A stretch of DNA of 57,408 bases from UBA9647 sp049522195. Its GTDB lineage: Bacteria; Bacteroidota; Ignavibacteria; UBA10030. This document shows, one piece after another, positions 16,769 through 25,484 of this stretch. Position 1 is the first letter of the stretch. Each line of letters begins with the position of its first letter. The stretch is taken from positions 1 through 57,408 of the forward strand of contig JBEKOB010000021.1 in the NCBI GenBank assembly GCA_049522195.1, given 5' to 3'. Below the pieces are notes generated by a model, which saw only the letters and a program-made list of their open reading frames with translations, was not told the origin of the DNA and did not search any database. Made by a program: the position numbers and the translations under genes.

Positions 16769-18751
16769 TCAGCTGACACCGAATTCGCGCATCCAGAACT
16801 CGAGATTCAGGAAGCGCCAGGTGTCGCTGCTGGCAAACGGGAGCGCCGATTGGCCAAAATCGTTCACGAACTTCTCCGATCGCATAAAGCGTCCCGCACG
16901 CAACGGTTGTCCACGCAGCATCTTGAGGAAATCGCCGTGAAGTTCGCGCATCCAAAGCTCTTCGGGAGTAACAAATCCCATCTTGTCCCTTCTCCATTGA
17001 ATGTCCTTTGGGAGTTCCCCTTCCATGGCGCGCCGGAGAAGATACTTGGACCAACCGTCGTGAATCTTATACACCGCAGGAACCTTCATCACAAATTCAA
17101 TCAAACGGTACTCAACAAATGGCACTCGTGCCTCTATGGAAAACGCCATTGAGTTACGATCTTCATAATGGAGCAACTGCTGGAGGTTGAAGAGCGTCTC
17201 CTCCTCCCACAGCCGTCGCTGGAGACTGAAATCGCTCTTGGTCAAAGCCATCGCTCTCGTGGCACTATTTCCAGCGAAGTCACGGTTCAGATAGCCGGAA
17301 ACTCCAAGAAATCCGGCCCTCTTGGTCCGTGGAACAATTGCTTTGGCGAGTTTCTGTAGGATTGGTTTTGCCAGGGAAATCATCGACAGGCCTGTCACCC
17401 CCCGTGTTGCCCCAAGCTCCTGGAGAAGGTCGCCGAAGCGGAGTTCCTTGAGCAATTGGCCGTGGAAGACGGGGAAATGCCAGCGGTAACCGCCGAGCAG
17501 TTCATCGCCCCCCTGACCGTCAAGGAGCACCTTGATCTTGTTCTGTGCGGCAAGCTTCATCACGTTCCATTGTGCGTACATCGACGTGGAAATGACTGGT
17601 TCGTCATGTGCGCGCACAAACGCAGGAAGATCTGCCCGCAGTCCATCGCTTGATGGCTGAATGAAGAACGGGTCGGCGTGAGTCTGGCCGATGACGCTTT
17701 GCACGAACCTTTCTTCGCTGAACCGCGCGTCAGCGTAAGTTGCTGTAAACGTCTTCTGTCGATCTCCGACGATCGCCCGACTCACACCTTCCGATCCGAA
17801 GATCAGTTGATTACCGATGCAAACAATCGAAGACGAATCAAGTCCGCCGCTAAGGCAGCTCCCGAGCGTGACATCTGTACGAAGGTGGATGCGGATGGAA
17901 TCTGTAAAACGCTCACGGAATTCGTCGGCAAATTTCCGGCACTGAGCCTCGTCAAAGCGACCGACTTCCGGGGAGTATTCAAGCTGGTAGTACCGGTGTG
18001 TCCGCAAACTTGATTGATCGATCTCGAGCCAGTGGCCGGGGCGGAGCTGGTAGATGGACTCGAAAAACGTCTGGTCTGTGTGATCGATGATTCTGTGTGC
18101 GAGGTAATCGTAGACCATACCATTGTTTGCGACGCGTGGGATCTCCCGCGATTCAAGCAACGCCTTGATCTCCGAGGCAAACTGGAATGTGGTCCCGTCC
18201 CACCAATAGTAGAATGGTTTGATGCCGAAACGATCGCGGGCGCAGAACAGCTTTCGCGCTTTCGTGTCATAGAGCGCGAAACCCCACATCCCGTTCAGCC
18301 GATTGACGCACTCGGGGCCCCACGCGGTGTATGCGTGGATGATAACTTCCGTGTCGGATTGTGTATGGAAAACAAAGCCTGCTGCCTGAAGCTCTTTGCG
18401 GAGTTCGATGTAGTTGTAGATCTCTCCATTGAAGATGATCCAGATGCTATGATCGGTGTTTGCCATCGGCTGATGGCCGGTAGGGGAGAGATCAATAATG
18501 GCGAGTCTTCTCCAGCCGAGTCCAAGATTGGGAGCGTCATCGAACGACAAGGAGGCGTTGATATCCGGGTCGGTGATCTCGTGGATCGTGTCGATTCCAC
18601 GGAAGGGTTGGGCCTTCGCGGATGGCGTGTGCGCGAGGATGTAGCCTTCGTCATCCGGACCGCGATGCCGCAGTGCGGTGGTCATCCGGACGAGCAGACG
18701 GCTGTCAACTGGTTTCCCTGCAGGGGAGAATATGCCGGCTATGCCACACAT
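16769..18751 (-). CDS. asnB: asparagine synthase-type glutamine-dependent amidotransferase (copy 1)
   Basis: A 660-aa class II glutamine amidotransferase fused to an asparagine-synthase domain. Cys2 after the initiator Met is the glutaminase nucleophile (MCGIAGIF), with RHRGPDDEG at 29-37 and FNGEIYNY at 107-114. The ATP-pyrophosphatase loop SGGLDSS lies at 301-307. It uses glutamine and ATP to amidate a carboxyl group. In polysaccharide loci such proteins are often assumed to amidate uronic acids (as WbpS in Pseudomonas O antigen) instead of making asparagine. It sits 29 bp upstream of the heparinase-like gene and is preceded by a repeat-filled gap. It is a clear paralogue of, but not a recent copy of, the gene at 28254-30236. 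Confidence 0.9.
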   Translation of the reverse strand: MCGIAGIFSPAGKPVDSRLLVRMTTALRHRGPDDEGYILAHTPSAKAQPFRGIDTIHEITDPDINASLSFDDAPNLGLGWRRLAIIDLSPTGHQPMANTDHSIWIIFNGEIYNYIELRKELQAAGFVFHTQSDTEVIIHAYTAWGPECVNRLNGMWGFALYDTKARKLFCARDRFGIKPFYYWWDGTTFQFASEIKALLESREIPRVANNGMVYDYLAHRIIDHTDQTFFESIYQLRPGHWLEIDQSSLRTHRYYQLEYSPEVGRFDEAQCRKFADEFRERFTDSIRIHLRTDVTLGSCLSGGLDSSSIVCIGNQLIFGSEGVSRAIVGDRQKTFTATYADARFSEERFVQSVIGQTHADPFFIQPSSDGLRADLPAFVRAHDEPVISTSMYAQWNVMKLAAQNKIKVLLDGQGGDELLGGYRWHFPVFHGQLLKELRFGDLLQELGATRGVTGLSMISLAKPILQKLAKAIVPRTKRAGFLGVSGYLNRDFAGNSATRAMALTKSDFSLQRRLWEEETLFNLQQLLHYEDRNSMAFSIEARVPFVEYRLIEFVMKVPAVYKIHDGWSKYLLRRAMEGELPKDIQWRRDKMGFVTPEELWMRELHGDFLKMLRGQPLRAGRFMRSEKFVNDFGQSALPFASSDTWRFLNLEFWMREFGVS

Positions 18752-18756
18752 GATGG

Positions 18757-18930
18757 TCTCGAATTCACTAGGGATACCAAGTTTGAAATCCTAAATTCCA
18801 ATATCGAAGCGCGAAAGAAATCCAAATTCCTAAAATCGGAATCTGACACGTCGTAGAGATGGAGTTTTGAGTTTCGAGTTTAGAATTTGTTTAGAGTTTC
18901 GAATTTCGGATTTCGGATTTGTGAGTGGCT
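18757..18930. repeat. degenerate AATCC-TAAA / TTTCGGATTT palindromic repeat region
   Basis: The gap between asnB copy 1 and the epimerase gene is filled by loosely repeated words. The left half has GAAATCCTAAATTCC-like words, and the right half has their approximate complements (GAGTTTCGAGTTTAGAATT, TTTCGAATTTCGGATTTCGG). Similar regions occur at 28021-28235 and 52556-52636. Confidence 0.75.
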
Positions 18931-18937
18931 CATGAAC

Positions 18938-19969
18938 TCAAAAGTAGATTGAACTGAACTCGTCCTTGTTCTCTTTCACCCATCCGGCGAGGAGCTGCAC
19001 GCCTCGTTCGACACCGATCTTTGGCTCCCAGCCAAATTCATTTTTCGCCTTCCGGATGTCGCAGATGAACACACGCTGATCACCCGGACGCCAGTCGGCA
19101 AATGTATAGCTCAGTTTCTTTCCGAAAAACTTCTCGAGATGGGCGATGAGCTTCAGCAACGACATCTTCTTCTGCGGTCCGCCGCCGACGTTGTACGCTT
19201 TGCCGCAGGTTTTGTCGATCTGCTGCGTCGCCATATCGTAGGCACGAACGAGGTCATCAATGAACAGTACATCACGCACCTGCTTGCCGTCACCGTAGAT
19301 CGAAAGAGCGCGATTGAACATTGCCGAAATCGTGAAGTGCGCCACCCAGCCCTGGTCTTCAACTCCGAATTGGCGGTATCCGTAGATGCACGACTGACGG
19401 AACACAACCGTGTGGAGCCCGTAGATCCTTGAATAGTCAATCATGTACTGATCAGCCGTTCCCTTGCTGCATCCGTACGGTGAATGGAAATCGAGCTGTT
19501 CGCTTTCCGACACCCCGTGCGGGAGGCTTTCATAATCATACTCGCCATTCCGTTCCACGATCTTGACGTGCTCCATCCCGCCATACACTTTGTTGGTTGA
19601 GGAGTAGAGGACAACGGGCTTGTTGCCGGAGAGCCGGATGGCCTCGAGAACATTGAACGTTCCAAGCGCATTGATTTCAAAATCTTCACGCGGATCCACA
19701 ACGGAAGTTGTAACAGCCACCTGTGCAGCAAGGTGGAACACGATATCCGCTTTGATCACAGTCGCCTTGAGCTTATTGAAATCCAGCCGGGTATCCCCCT
19801 GCACAACGGAGAGATTCTCTTTGTACTTCGTCTGCAGCCACTGCAGGTTTTGCAGCGTTCCCTTGCGGGAGAAGTTGTCGAAGACTGTTACGTGGTGCTT
19901 GTTTTTCAGGTAGTAGTCCGCAACATTGCATCCGATGAATCCGGCTCCACCAATGACGACGATATTCAT
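18938..19969 (-). CDS. NAD-dependent sugar epimerase of the CDP-paratose 2-epimerase (RfbE/Tyv) type
   Basis: An extended short-chain dehydrogenase, 343 aa. The NAD-binding GGAGFIG spans 7-13. The active site has SST at 123-125 and Y165-x3-K169 (PYGCSKG). 'VFDNFSRKGTLQNLQWL', 'SSTNKVYGG', 'LDFHSPYGCSKG' and 'VVFRQSCIYGYRQFG' are close to what I recall of CDP-paratose/CDP-tyvelose 2-epimerase, closer than to GalE or RmlB. It would act in the cytoplasm on a nucleotide sugar. CDP-paratose synthase partners (RfbF/G/S) are not in the window, so the true substrate may be another nucleotide sugar. It lies 24 bp downstream of the GT4 gene at 19994 in the same transcription direction. Confidence 0.75.
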   Translation of the reverse strand: MNIVVIGGAGFIGCNVADYYLKNKHHVTVFDNFSRKGTLQNLQWLQTKYKENLSVVQGDTRLDFNKLKATVIKADIVFHLAAQVAVTTSVVDPREDFEINALGTFNVLEAIRLSGNKPVVLYSSTNKVYGGMEHVKIVERNGEYDYESLPHGVSESEQLDFHSPYGCSKGTADQYMIDYSRIYGLHTVVFRQSCIYGYRQFGVEDQGWVAHFTISAMFNRALSIYGDGKQVRDVLFIDDLVRAYDMATQQIDKTCGKAYNVGGGPQKKMSLLKLIAHLEKFFGKKLSYTFADWRPGDQRVFICDIRKAKNEFGWEPKIGVERGVQLLAGWVKENKDEFSSIYF

Positions 19970-19993
19970 AATCCTTGTAGACCTCTCTTGCCG

Positions 19994-21016
19994 TTAGTGA
20001 CCGATCACAGAGCGCACGTCGGCAAGCAACGTGCGTTCGTGGATGTCGAATGTGAAATTCTCAATGATCCGCGCTCGGGCCTTCTTTCCCAATTCGGGTG
20101 ATTCTAGCGCGCGCTTGATCGCTTCTGTAGTCGCCGGTACATCTCCAAACGGTACGAAGAAACCTGCGTCACCGACAACTTCGGGCAACGCTGTTGTGTT
20201 TGTCACGACCGGTATGCACCCGCATGACATTGCCTCGGTGTTGGCGATTCCAAATCCTTCATGTGCGGAGGCCTGCACATAGACCGTCGCACGCTGATAG
20301 AATTGCAGCAATTCCTGGCCGAAGGTGAACTTATCATGAAAGCGGACATTGGGCGGAGCTGTGCGACGGGCTTCCGCAACTGCAGCATCGTTGCTCGTCT
20401 CACCGATCAGGACGAACTGCGCCTCGGGTATCGAACGGGCGCTTTCAATCATTGTGCGCAATCCCTTTTGGATGAGCGTGCTCTCGTTCACTTGAAAGCA
20501 GACAGTGATCACGAGCGGTTCCTTCGGTCCGGCCGGCTTGAAGTATTCGGTATCAATCCCAAAGTAGAGCGCCTTGACGCGTTTCGGATTTGAATACTTC
20601 AAAACATCGCTCTTTGAGAATTCCGAGAAGCAGAGGACCAAATCTACCATGAAGAGTGCATATCTCTGCGCGATGCGCTTCCACCAGGTTTTCATCTCTC
20701 CCCAATCGATGACCGGGACGTACGTTGTGTCATATCCGCCGGTGATGACAACAATTTTCTTTCCGAAGAGCTTCGCCAGCGTGACAACGAACGGTGCGTA
20801 CGTCGGTACCGAGAAATACATCAGCACCATCAGAACTTCTCCCTTGAGGAGAAGAGAAAGAAGCCGGAAGAGGAGGAAGAGTTTCCGCGGGGATGGGAGC
20901 GTATCAACGCCGAGAATCTCTGTGGGATATCGTTTCGAAAGGATCGCGGCATCGCTGCGAACGAACGGGGATTTTGCCCCGGGACAGATGATCAGTATTT
21001 TCTGACGGCTGTTCAT
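19994..21016 (-). CDS. GT4-family glycosyltransferase
   Basis: A 340-aa GT-B fold protein. The C-terminal donor domain has VITVCFQVNESTLIQKGL, 'VRFHDKFTFGQELLQFYQRA', and the canonical E-x7-E in SAHEGFGIANTEAMSCG, followed by PVVTNTTALPEVVGDAG. The N-terminal domain begins KILIICPGAKSPF and contains hydrophobic stretches (LFLLFRLLSLLLKGEVLMVLMYF) that probably associate with the membrane. It would transfer a sugar from a nucleotide donor to the growing lipid-linked glycan on the cytoplasmic face. It is 11 bp downstream of a methyltransferase gene in the same transcription unit. Donor and linkage cannot be read from sequence. Confidence 0.88.
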   Translation of the reverse strand: MNSRQKILIICPGAKSPFVRSDAAILSKRYPTEILGVDTLPSPRKLFLLFRLLSLLLKGEVLMVLMYFSVPTYAPFVVTLAKLFGKKIVVITGGYDTTYVPVIDWGEMKTWWKRIAQRYALFMVDLVLCFSEFSKSDVLKYSNPKRVKALYFGIDTEYFKPAGPKEPLVITVCFQVNESTLIQKGLRTMIESARSIPEAQFVLIGETSNDAAVAEARRTAPPNVRFHDKFTFGQELLQFYQRATVYVQASAHEGFGIANTEAMSCGCIPVVTNTTALPEVVGDAGFFVPFGDVPATTEAIKRALESPELGKKARARIIENFTFDIHERTLLADVRSVIGH

Positions 21017-21027
21017 TCTTCAGGAAG

Positions 21028-21657
21028 TCATTTCTCAGCGACAAGGACGAGGGTTTCTTTCACTTTGACGCCGAGTGAGTAAAAAAAAGACTGAGTCTTG
21101 AGCGCTCCTTCGATGGAAAGCAGCCCACGCTGGTTCAGGAGTTTCGTCAGTGGAATTCCAGTGTAGGAGTACAGGACGCTGTAGGTCGAGAAGCCGGCAT
21201 CGTACGCAATCCGCTCGAGGCTTGTCGATGTGAACGGTCTGATGTGTGTGTAATCGATGTAGAATTCGAAACCGACGGCACGGACATTGGGTGTGACAAC
21301 CACCGCGCGACCACCCGGCTTGAGAACCCTCAGGCATTCCTTCATCAAGAACAAGGGGTTTTCGACATGCTCAATGACGTGTTGACAATCGATGGAGGTG
21401 AACGACGCATCCTTGAACGGGAGTCCGGGTTGAACATCAACCTGCGCGACCGTAAAACCCTTGCCACGGGCGATCTTCAGGGCGTCAAGATCGTAGTCGA
21501 TTCCGATCTTCCGGTCGGCGCCAAACTGCGTATGGTGACCGACGCTGCAGCCGATTTCAAGGATGGGACCCTTGGATGCCCCGTGGAACCGCTCAAAATA
21601 GAGCCGTTCCGAGAGGTATTGGGGCCGCTCGGAGAATTGCTTAATGTAACTCTTCAT
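21028..21657 (-). CDS. class I SAM-dependent methyltransferase
   Basis: A 209-aa Rossmann-fold methyltransferase. Motif I is ILEIGCSVGHHTQFG (~32-46), the acidic end of strand 2 is IGIDYD, motif post-I region is DVQPGLPFKDASF, and motif IV/post region is IDCQHVIEHVENPLFLMKE then VLKPGGRAVVVTPN. The C terminus (~150-205) is extra and may bind the acceptor. In this locus a sugar O- or N-methyltransferase is the most likely role. It shares a 4-bp ATGA overlap with the flippase gene upstream (21654), indicating translational coupling. Confidence 0.85.
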   Translation of the reverse strand: MKSYIKQFSERPQYLSERLYFERFHGASKGPILEIGCSVGHHTQFGADRKIGIDYDLDALKIARGKGFTVAQVDVQPGLPFKDASFTSIDCQHVIEHVENPLFLMKECLRVLKPGGRAVVVTPNVRAVGFEFYIDYTHIRPFTSTSLERIAYDAGFSTYSVLYSYTGIPLTKLLNQRGLLSIEGALKTQSFFYSLGVKVKETLVLVAEK

Positions 21658-23009
21658 TTCGTTCCTGTGATCCCGGATTGATCATCTCCAAGGCCGAGTC
21701 GCCTACGCATCCGCGTGACGATACTCCGGAAATCCGTTGTCATCGACCGCAAGATCTCCAGAAACTCGCGTACTGTCATCTTCGAGACTCGCCAAAAGAC
21801 GCCGACGGTCATAATTGACGACATCGTGTACGAAATACCGGAGGCGAAAGCGGCTCCGGACATACCATACCTTGGAATTAACAAAATATCAAAAATGACC
21901 GTGAATAGAAACGAAATAAACGCTATGGCGGCATTGTAGCCGGGCTTTCCAGCGGCTGTCAGGTATGTCGCGAGAACATTGGTGAGGGAAAAAATAACCA
22001 CGCCGGGGAGGAGGAAAAGAAACGGGTTGATCGAGCCGACGAACCGAGGAAGAAGAATCTTAATTATTGGAGGCCCGACCAGGAATGCAGCGAGTCCGGC
22101 GGCCAGAGATACCGCGAACGTCGCCACAACTGCTTTTACCGCGATCATTTTGGAATGAGCATGTTGTCCTGCCAGTGTTGGCAGAAGAACGGCGGCCATC
22201 GAAGCAGACAGGAGCCATACGGACTCGGCGAAGGTCTTCGAGTAACTGTATATACCGACAGCCGCGAGTCCGAGAAAATAGCTGACGATGAACGCATCGA
22301 GACGATAGTTGAAGAACTGCGCCAGATTTCCGATGTGGATTGTGGCGGAGAATCCAATCAATTCCCGGTACTCGCTCCAATGAAGACGCGCACGAAAAAC
22401 TTCAGCCAACGGTGGAAACGAAGTGTAGATGATGATACCAAGGGCGAGAAGAAAACTGGCCGCATACAGCCCAATCGCGATCGTCACCGTCAGGACATGA
22501 ATCAAATATAGAATTGTGAGCGTAATGGCGAGGGCTCCTTGGCTGCTGAGGGATATGTAGTTGTTCAGCGTGATTTTGTTTTCGCCGACGATAATGCCTT
22601 GCGCGAACTGTGTGTAGAGAACGACAGGAATGATCCCCAGCGAAGCAACCACCGCGGGCGTAAGCTTGTCTGTCGGGAAAAGGAAATTGAGCCGTAGAGC
22701 GTACATCAAGTACAGGAGAGCGAAGCTCAAGATACTGATCGGGATCGTGAGAATGATTGACGCTCGCGTGAGCTGTGCGGGACTGAATTTCTTCTGTGCC
22801 GTGAAATAGGTGTTCGTGCCGGGAACGCCAAAGTTGAACACAGTCGTCATCGTGGTTATGATCAGGACGAGAAGGAAGTACTCTCCGCGCCCTGCCGGCT
22901 CGAGAGCGTTGCCGGTTACAACGGCAATGACCATGCCGACGACGAACTTCAGAACGAAGTTCGAGACGGCTGTATGGAGAAAATTACGTCCGAGAATTCC
23001 CATGCTCAT
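21654..23009 (-). CDS. Wzx-type lipid-linked oligosaccharide flippase
   Basis: A 451-aa polytopic protein with about 12-14 membrane helices and few long loops, of the polysaccharide transporter (MVF/MOP) superfamily. Typical features are an N-terminal 'NFVLKFVVGMVIAVVTG...GRGEYF' (the family's first helix then a G-x-G-x-Y/F signature), 'FNFGVPGTNTYF', and 'RLDAFIVSYFLGLAAVGIYSYSKTFAE' in the middle, as in Wzx proteins. It would move undecaprenyl-PP-linked repeat units across the inner membrane. It is the only flippase candidate in the locus. No Wzy-like polymerase was recognised next to it. Confidence 0.88.
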   Translation of the reverse strand: MSMGILGRNFLHTAVSNFVLKFVVGMVIAVVTGNALEPAGRGEYFLLVLIITTMTTVFNFGVPGTNTYFTAQKKFSPAQLTRASIILTIPISILSFALLYLMYALRLNFLFPTDKLTPAVVASLGIIPVVLYTQFAQGIIVGENKITLNNYISLSSQGALAITLTILYLIHVLTVTIAIGLYAASFLLALGIIIYTSFPPLAEVFRARLHWSEYRELIGFSATIHIGNLAQFFNYRLDAFIVSYFLGLAAVGIYSYSKTFAESVWLLSASMAAVLLPTLAGQHAHSKMIAVKAVVATFAVSLAAGLAAFLVGPPIIKILLPRFVGSINPFLFLLPGVVIFSLTNVLATYLTAAGKPGYNAAIAFISFLFTVIFDILLIPRYGMSGAAFASGISYTMSSIMTVGVFWRVSKMTVREFLEILRSMTTDFRSIVTRMRRRLGLGDDQSGITGTK

Positions 23010-23132
23010 AAGCTTTGAGAAGCGATCTTACCACAAAGGCACAAAAAGTAAGGAAGGAAAACAACTTCTGGCTTCGTGCCCCCGGCGTCTTCTTGGTTTA
23101 TGTTTTTCATAATCTCTTAGACGGTGTAGCGA

Positions 23133-24353
23133 TCATTTCGATCCGGCAGCGAGTATGGCATCGATCTGACGGACTCGTTCTGACCAACTATTTCGTTTCG
23201 CGATCTCTTTCCGTTTCTGAGCAAGCTCAGCCGAATCGTTGGAAAGAGCATCGACGATGGCGGCGAGCACTTCTTGTGGGGATGTGCAGTTGATGACAAC
23301 GTCGCGATCGTACTCTTTAATTCCAACGGTGGACACGACACACTTACCGGCTGCCAGATACTCGTAGAACTTGAGCGGTGCAGCGTAATAGTTGGAGACT
23401 TCTCCTTTAACATACGGAAGAAGGCAGACATCAAATGAATTGACGTATGATGGCAGCTCTTCGGGGCGTTTTGGTCCAAGGAAATGAACGTTTGAGCGCC
23501 GCTTGAGGTTTTCGATCTGGGTGTAAAACGCAGATCGGCTCTCGGTCACAGGACCTACAAGGACAAAGTCCCAGTCCGGTTTTTGATCTGCAAGGAATCG
23601 AATGAGATCAAGGTCGAGCATATAGCGAATGACCCCTGAGTACCCGATGACAGGCTTCCCGGAGGGCATATCAACCGGCCGGCCGGCTCCTGATTCGGCA
23701 ACGCGCTCGAAAAGCGGATAATCGACACCGTGACAAATGGTATGAACGGCTTTATGGAACTTGGATTTCTCTTCCGATAGTTTGTCTGAAACAGTAAAAA
23801 CAATATCAACCTTTCCCATCACTTCCTGCTCGAGCAGCTCGATTCGCTCCTGAAGCGATTTTGAATCTACAAGGAGGCTGAAGGCATCGTTACAGAAGTA
23901 GAGTGAGAGGGATTCTCCCATTTTTCCGATCAGCGGACTGGCGTTGTACGCAAAAATCCAGAGAAGGGGATCACGAAATCCCAAGTGTTTCATCGCCTGT
24001 CGGAGAAACGATCGCTCGAGATTCCAATTTGTCCGGCTGATACCGGCGCTGAATTCGCCGCCGGGGATGAAGGGAAATGTGGCGAGGAGATAGAGATTCT
24101 CAAACAGACGGCGTGGCCCCTTAAGGAACCGAAAAGCGCGGGAGAGGCTCGGTTTCTGAAGGAACTTCGAAAGGGTGTACTGAGACTCGACGAATAACAC
24201 TCTGTTTCCATGTCGCGCCAGCTCTTCCGACAAGAACTGCCGGATCCGTTTTGGCCCCTCCCAATCGGAAATCGAAATAATGACGATGTCTTTATTCTTA
24301 AGGAAGGTGCCGGTCCCGGAGTTCGGACTTTGAGGGGTCGAGGATGAGGCCAT
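23133..24353 (-). CDS. GT4-like glycosyltransferase
   Basis: A 406-aa GT-B glycosyltransferase. The N-terminal domain starts IVIISISDWEGPKRIRQFL after a ~22-residue Ser/Pro/Thr-rich leader. The donor domain shows KPVIGYSGVIRYMLDLDL, 'FVLVGPVTESR', 'NVHFLGPKRPEELPSYV', 'DVCLLPYVKG' and APLKFYEYLAAGKCVVS, which stands in for E-x7-E. Related proteins are found in exopolysaccharide loci next to DegT aminotransferases. The stop lies 3 bp downstream of the aminotransferase stop-to-start junction (24357), so the genes are co-transcribed. It may transfer the sugar made by the WbpB/D/E cassette (inference from position only). Confidence 0.85.
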   Translation of the reverse strand: MASSSTPQSPNSGTGTFLKNKDIVIISISDWEGPKRIRQFLSEELARHGNRVLFVESQYTLSKFLQKPSLSRAFRFLKGPRRLFENLYLLATFPFIPGGEFSAGISRTNWNLERSFLRQAMKHLGFRDPLLWIFAYNASPLIGKMGESLSLYFCNDAFSLLVDSKSLQERIELLEQEVMGKVDIVFTVSDKLSEEKSKFHKAVHTICHGVDYPLFERVAESGAGRPVDMPSGKPVIGYSGVIRYMLDLDLIRFLADQKPDWDFVLVGPVTESRSAFYTQIENLKRRSNVHFLGPKRPEELPSYVNSFDVCLLPYVKGEVSNYYAAPLKFYEYLAAGKCVVSTVGIKEYDRDVVINCTSPQEVLAAIVDALSNDSAELAQKRKEIAKRNSWSERVRQIDAILAAGSK

Positions 24354-24356
24354 CGA

Positions 24357-25484
24357 TTAAACCGGTTTGCTGGCAGTAGACGAATGGCAAGCCTTGATCA
24401 GTGTATCGCAAATGAATGCAATCTGATCGGCTGACAACTCGGGGTACATGGGCAGACTCAGAATCTCGCCGGCAAAGCGCTCCGCGACGGGAAATGATCC
24501 AGTCGGAAGTCCCAGGTGTTTATAAGCTGGCTGCATGTGGAGGGGAATCGGATAATGAATACCCGTGGCAATCCCCTCTTCCTTGAGCGCTTGCTGGACC
24601 TTCTGGCGTTCTTGAACGCGCACGACATACAAATGGTATACGTGAGTAGCACCAGCGTGAACAACAGGCGTGACAATGTCTGGTGTGCCTGCAAGGAGTT
24701 TTGAATAGGTAGATGCATTCTGCTGGCGTCTTTCTGTCCACGCGCGAAGATGACGCAGCTTCACAGAAAGAATTGCTGCCTGAAGCGTATCGAGGCGGCT
24801 ATTGTAGCCCTCGATTTCGTGCTCGTATTTTTTCAGCCGGCCGTGGTTCGCAAGCATGCGAACTTTGTTGGCAAGCGCCTCGTCGTTTGTCGCAATCGCC
24901 CCGGCATCCCCGTATGCACCGAGGTTCTTGCCGGGGTAGAAACTAAAGCCCGCCAGTCTGCCCATTGTTCCCACAGTCTTGCCTTTGAAGATGGCTCCGT
25001 GAGCCTGAGCGGCGTCTTCGACCACAGCCAGGTTGTGGTGTGCAGCAATCTCATTGACCGCGTCCATTGATGCAGGCTGACCATACAGATGTACGGGGAT
25101 GATCGCTCTGGTGCGCGGCGTAATCTTTTCTTCAATCTTCCTGATGTCGATTGTGTATGTCTGAGGATCATTGTCGACGAATACGGGTCGGGCACCTGTC
25201 GCGGAGATAGCTTCAGAGGTTGCAATAAACGTGTTGACGGCGGTGATAACCTCATCACCTTTCCCCACACCGAGGGCAAGCAACGACAGCTGTAAAGCAT
25301 CTGTGCCATTTGCCAGGCCGACCGCAGAACGGGTTCCACAATATGCAGCGAAGGATTTTTCGAATTCCGACACAGCGCTTCCACTGATGAAATCCGTTTC
25401 ATCCAGCACGCGCTGAACGGCGACGTCAATTTCTGGCTTGATGCTTGCGTACTGAGCTTTCAGGTCAACCAACGGAATCTTCAT
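24357..25484 (-). CDS. wbpE: PLP-dependent DegT/DnrJ/EryC1/StrS sugar aminotransferase (WbpE-like)
   Basis: A 375-aa sugar aminotransferase. The PLP Schiff-base lysine is Lys186 in SFYPGKNLGAYGDAGA. Other landmarks are 'GLANGTDALQLSLLALG' (phosphate site), 'VHLYGQPASMDAV', VVEDAAQAHGA (Asp157 pairs with the PLP nitrogen) and the C-terminal 'HYPIPLHMQPAY'. It closely resembles WbpE/WlbC enzymes that convert UDP-3-keto-GlcNAc-uronate to the 3-amino sugar with glutamate. Its 4-bp overlap with the acetyltransferase gene and the WbpB-like gene just upstream support this substrate. The P. gingivalis homologue of this group is PorR, needed for anchoring T9SS cargo (recalled knowledge). Confidence 0.88.
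   Translation of the reverse strand: MKIPLVDLKAQYASIKPEIDVAVQRVLDETDFISGSAVSEFEKSFAAYCGTRSAVGLANGTDALQLSLLALGVGKGDEVITAVNTFIATSEAISATGARPVFVDNDPQTYTIDIRKIEEKITPRTRAIIPVHLYGQPASMDAVNEIAAHHNLAVVEDAAQAHGAIFKGKTVGTMGRLAGFSFYPGKNLGAYGDAGAIATNDEALANKVRMLANHGRLKKYEHEIEGYNSRLDTLQAAILSVKLRHLRAWTERRQQNASTYSKLLAGTPDIVTPVVHAGATHVYHLYVVRVQERQKVQQALKEEGIATGIHYPIPLHMQPAYKHLGLPTGSFPVAERFAGEILSLPMYPELSADQIAFICDTLIKACHSSTASKPV

Noticed and set aside
16740..17054. An N-terminal extension of the heparinase-like gene by 105 codons
   Set aside because: It overlaps the end of asnB copy 1, is Arg/His-rich, and has no similarity to the family; the start at 16739 fits the 29-bp gap after asnB.
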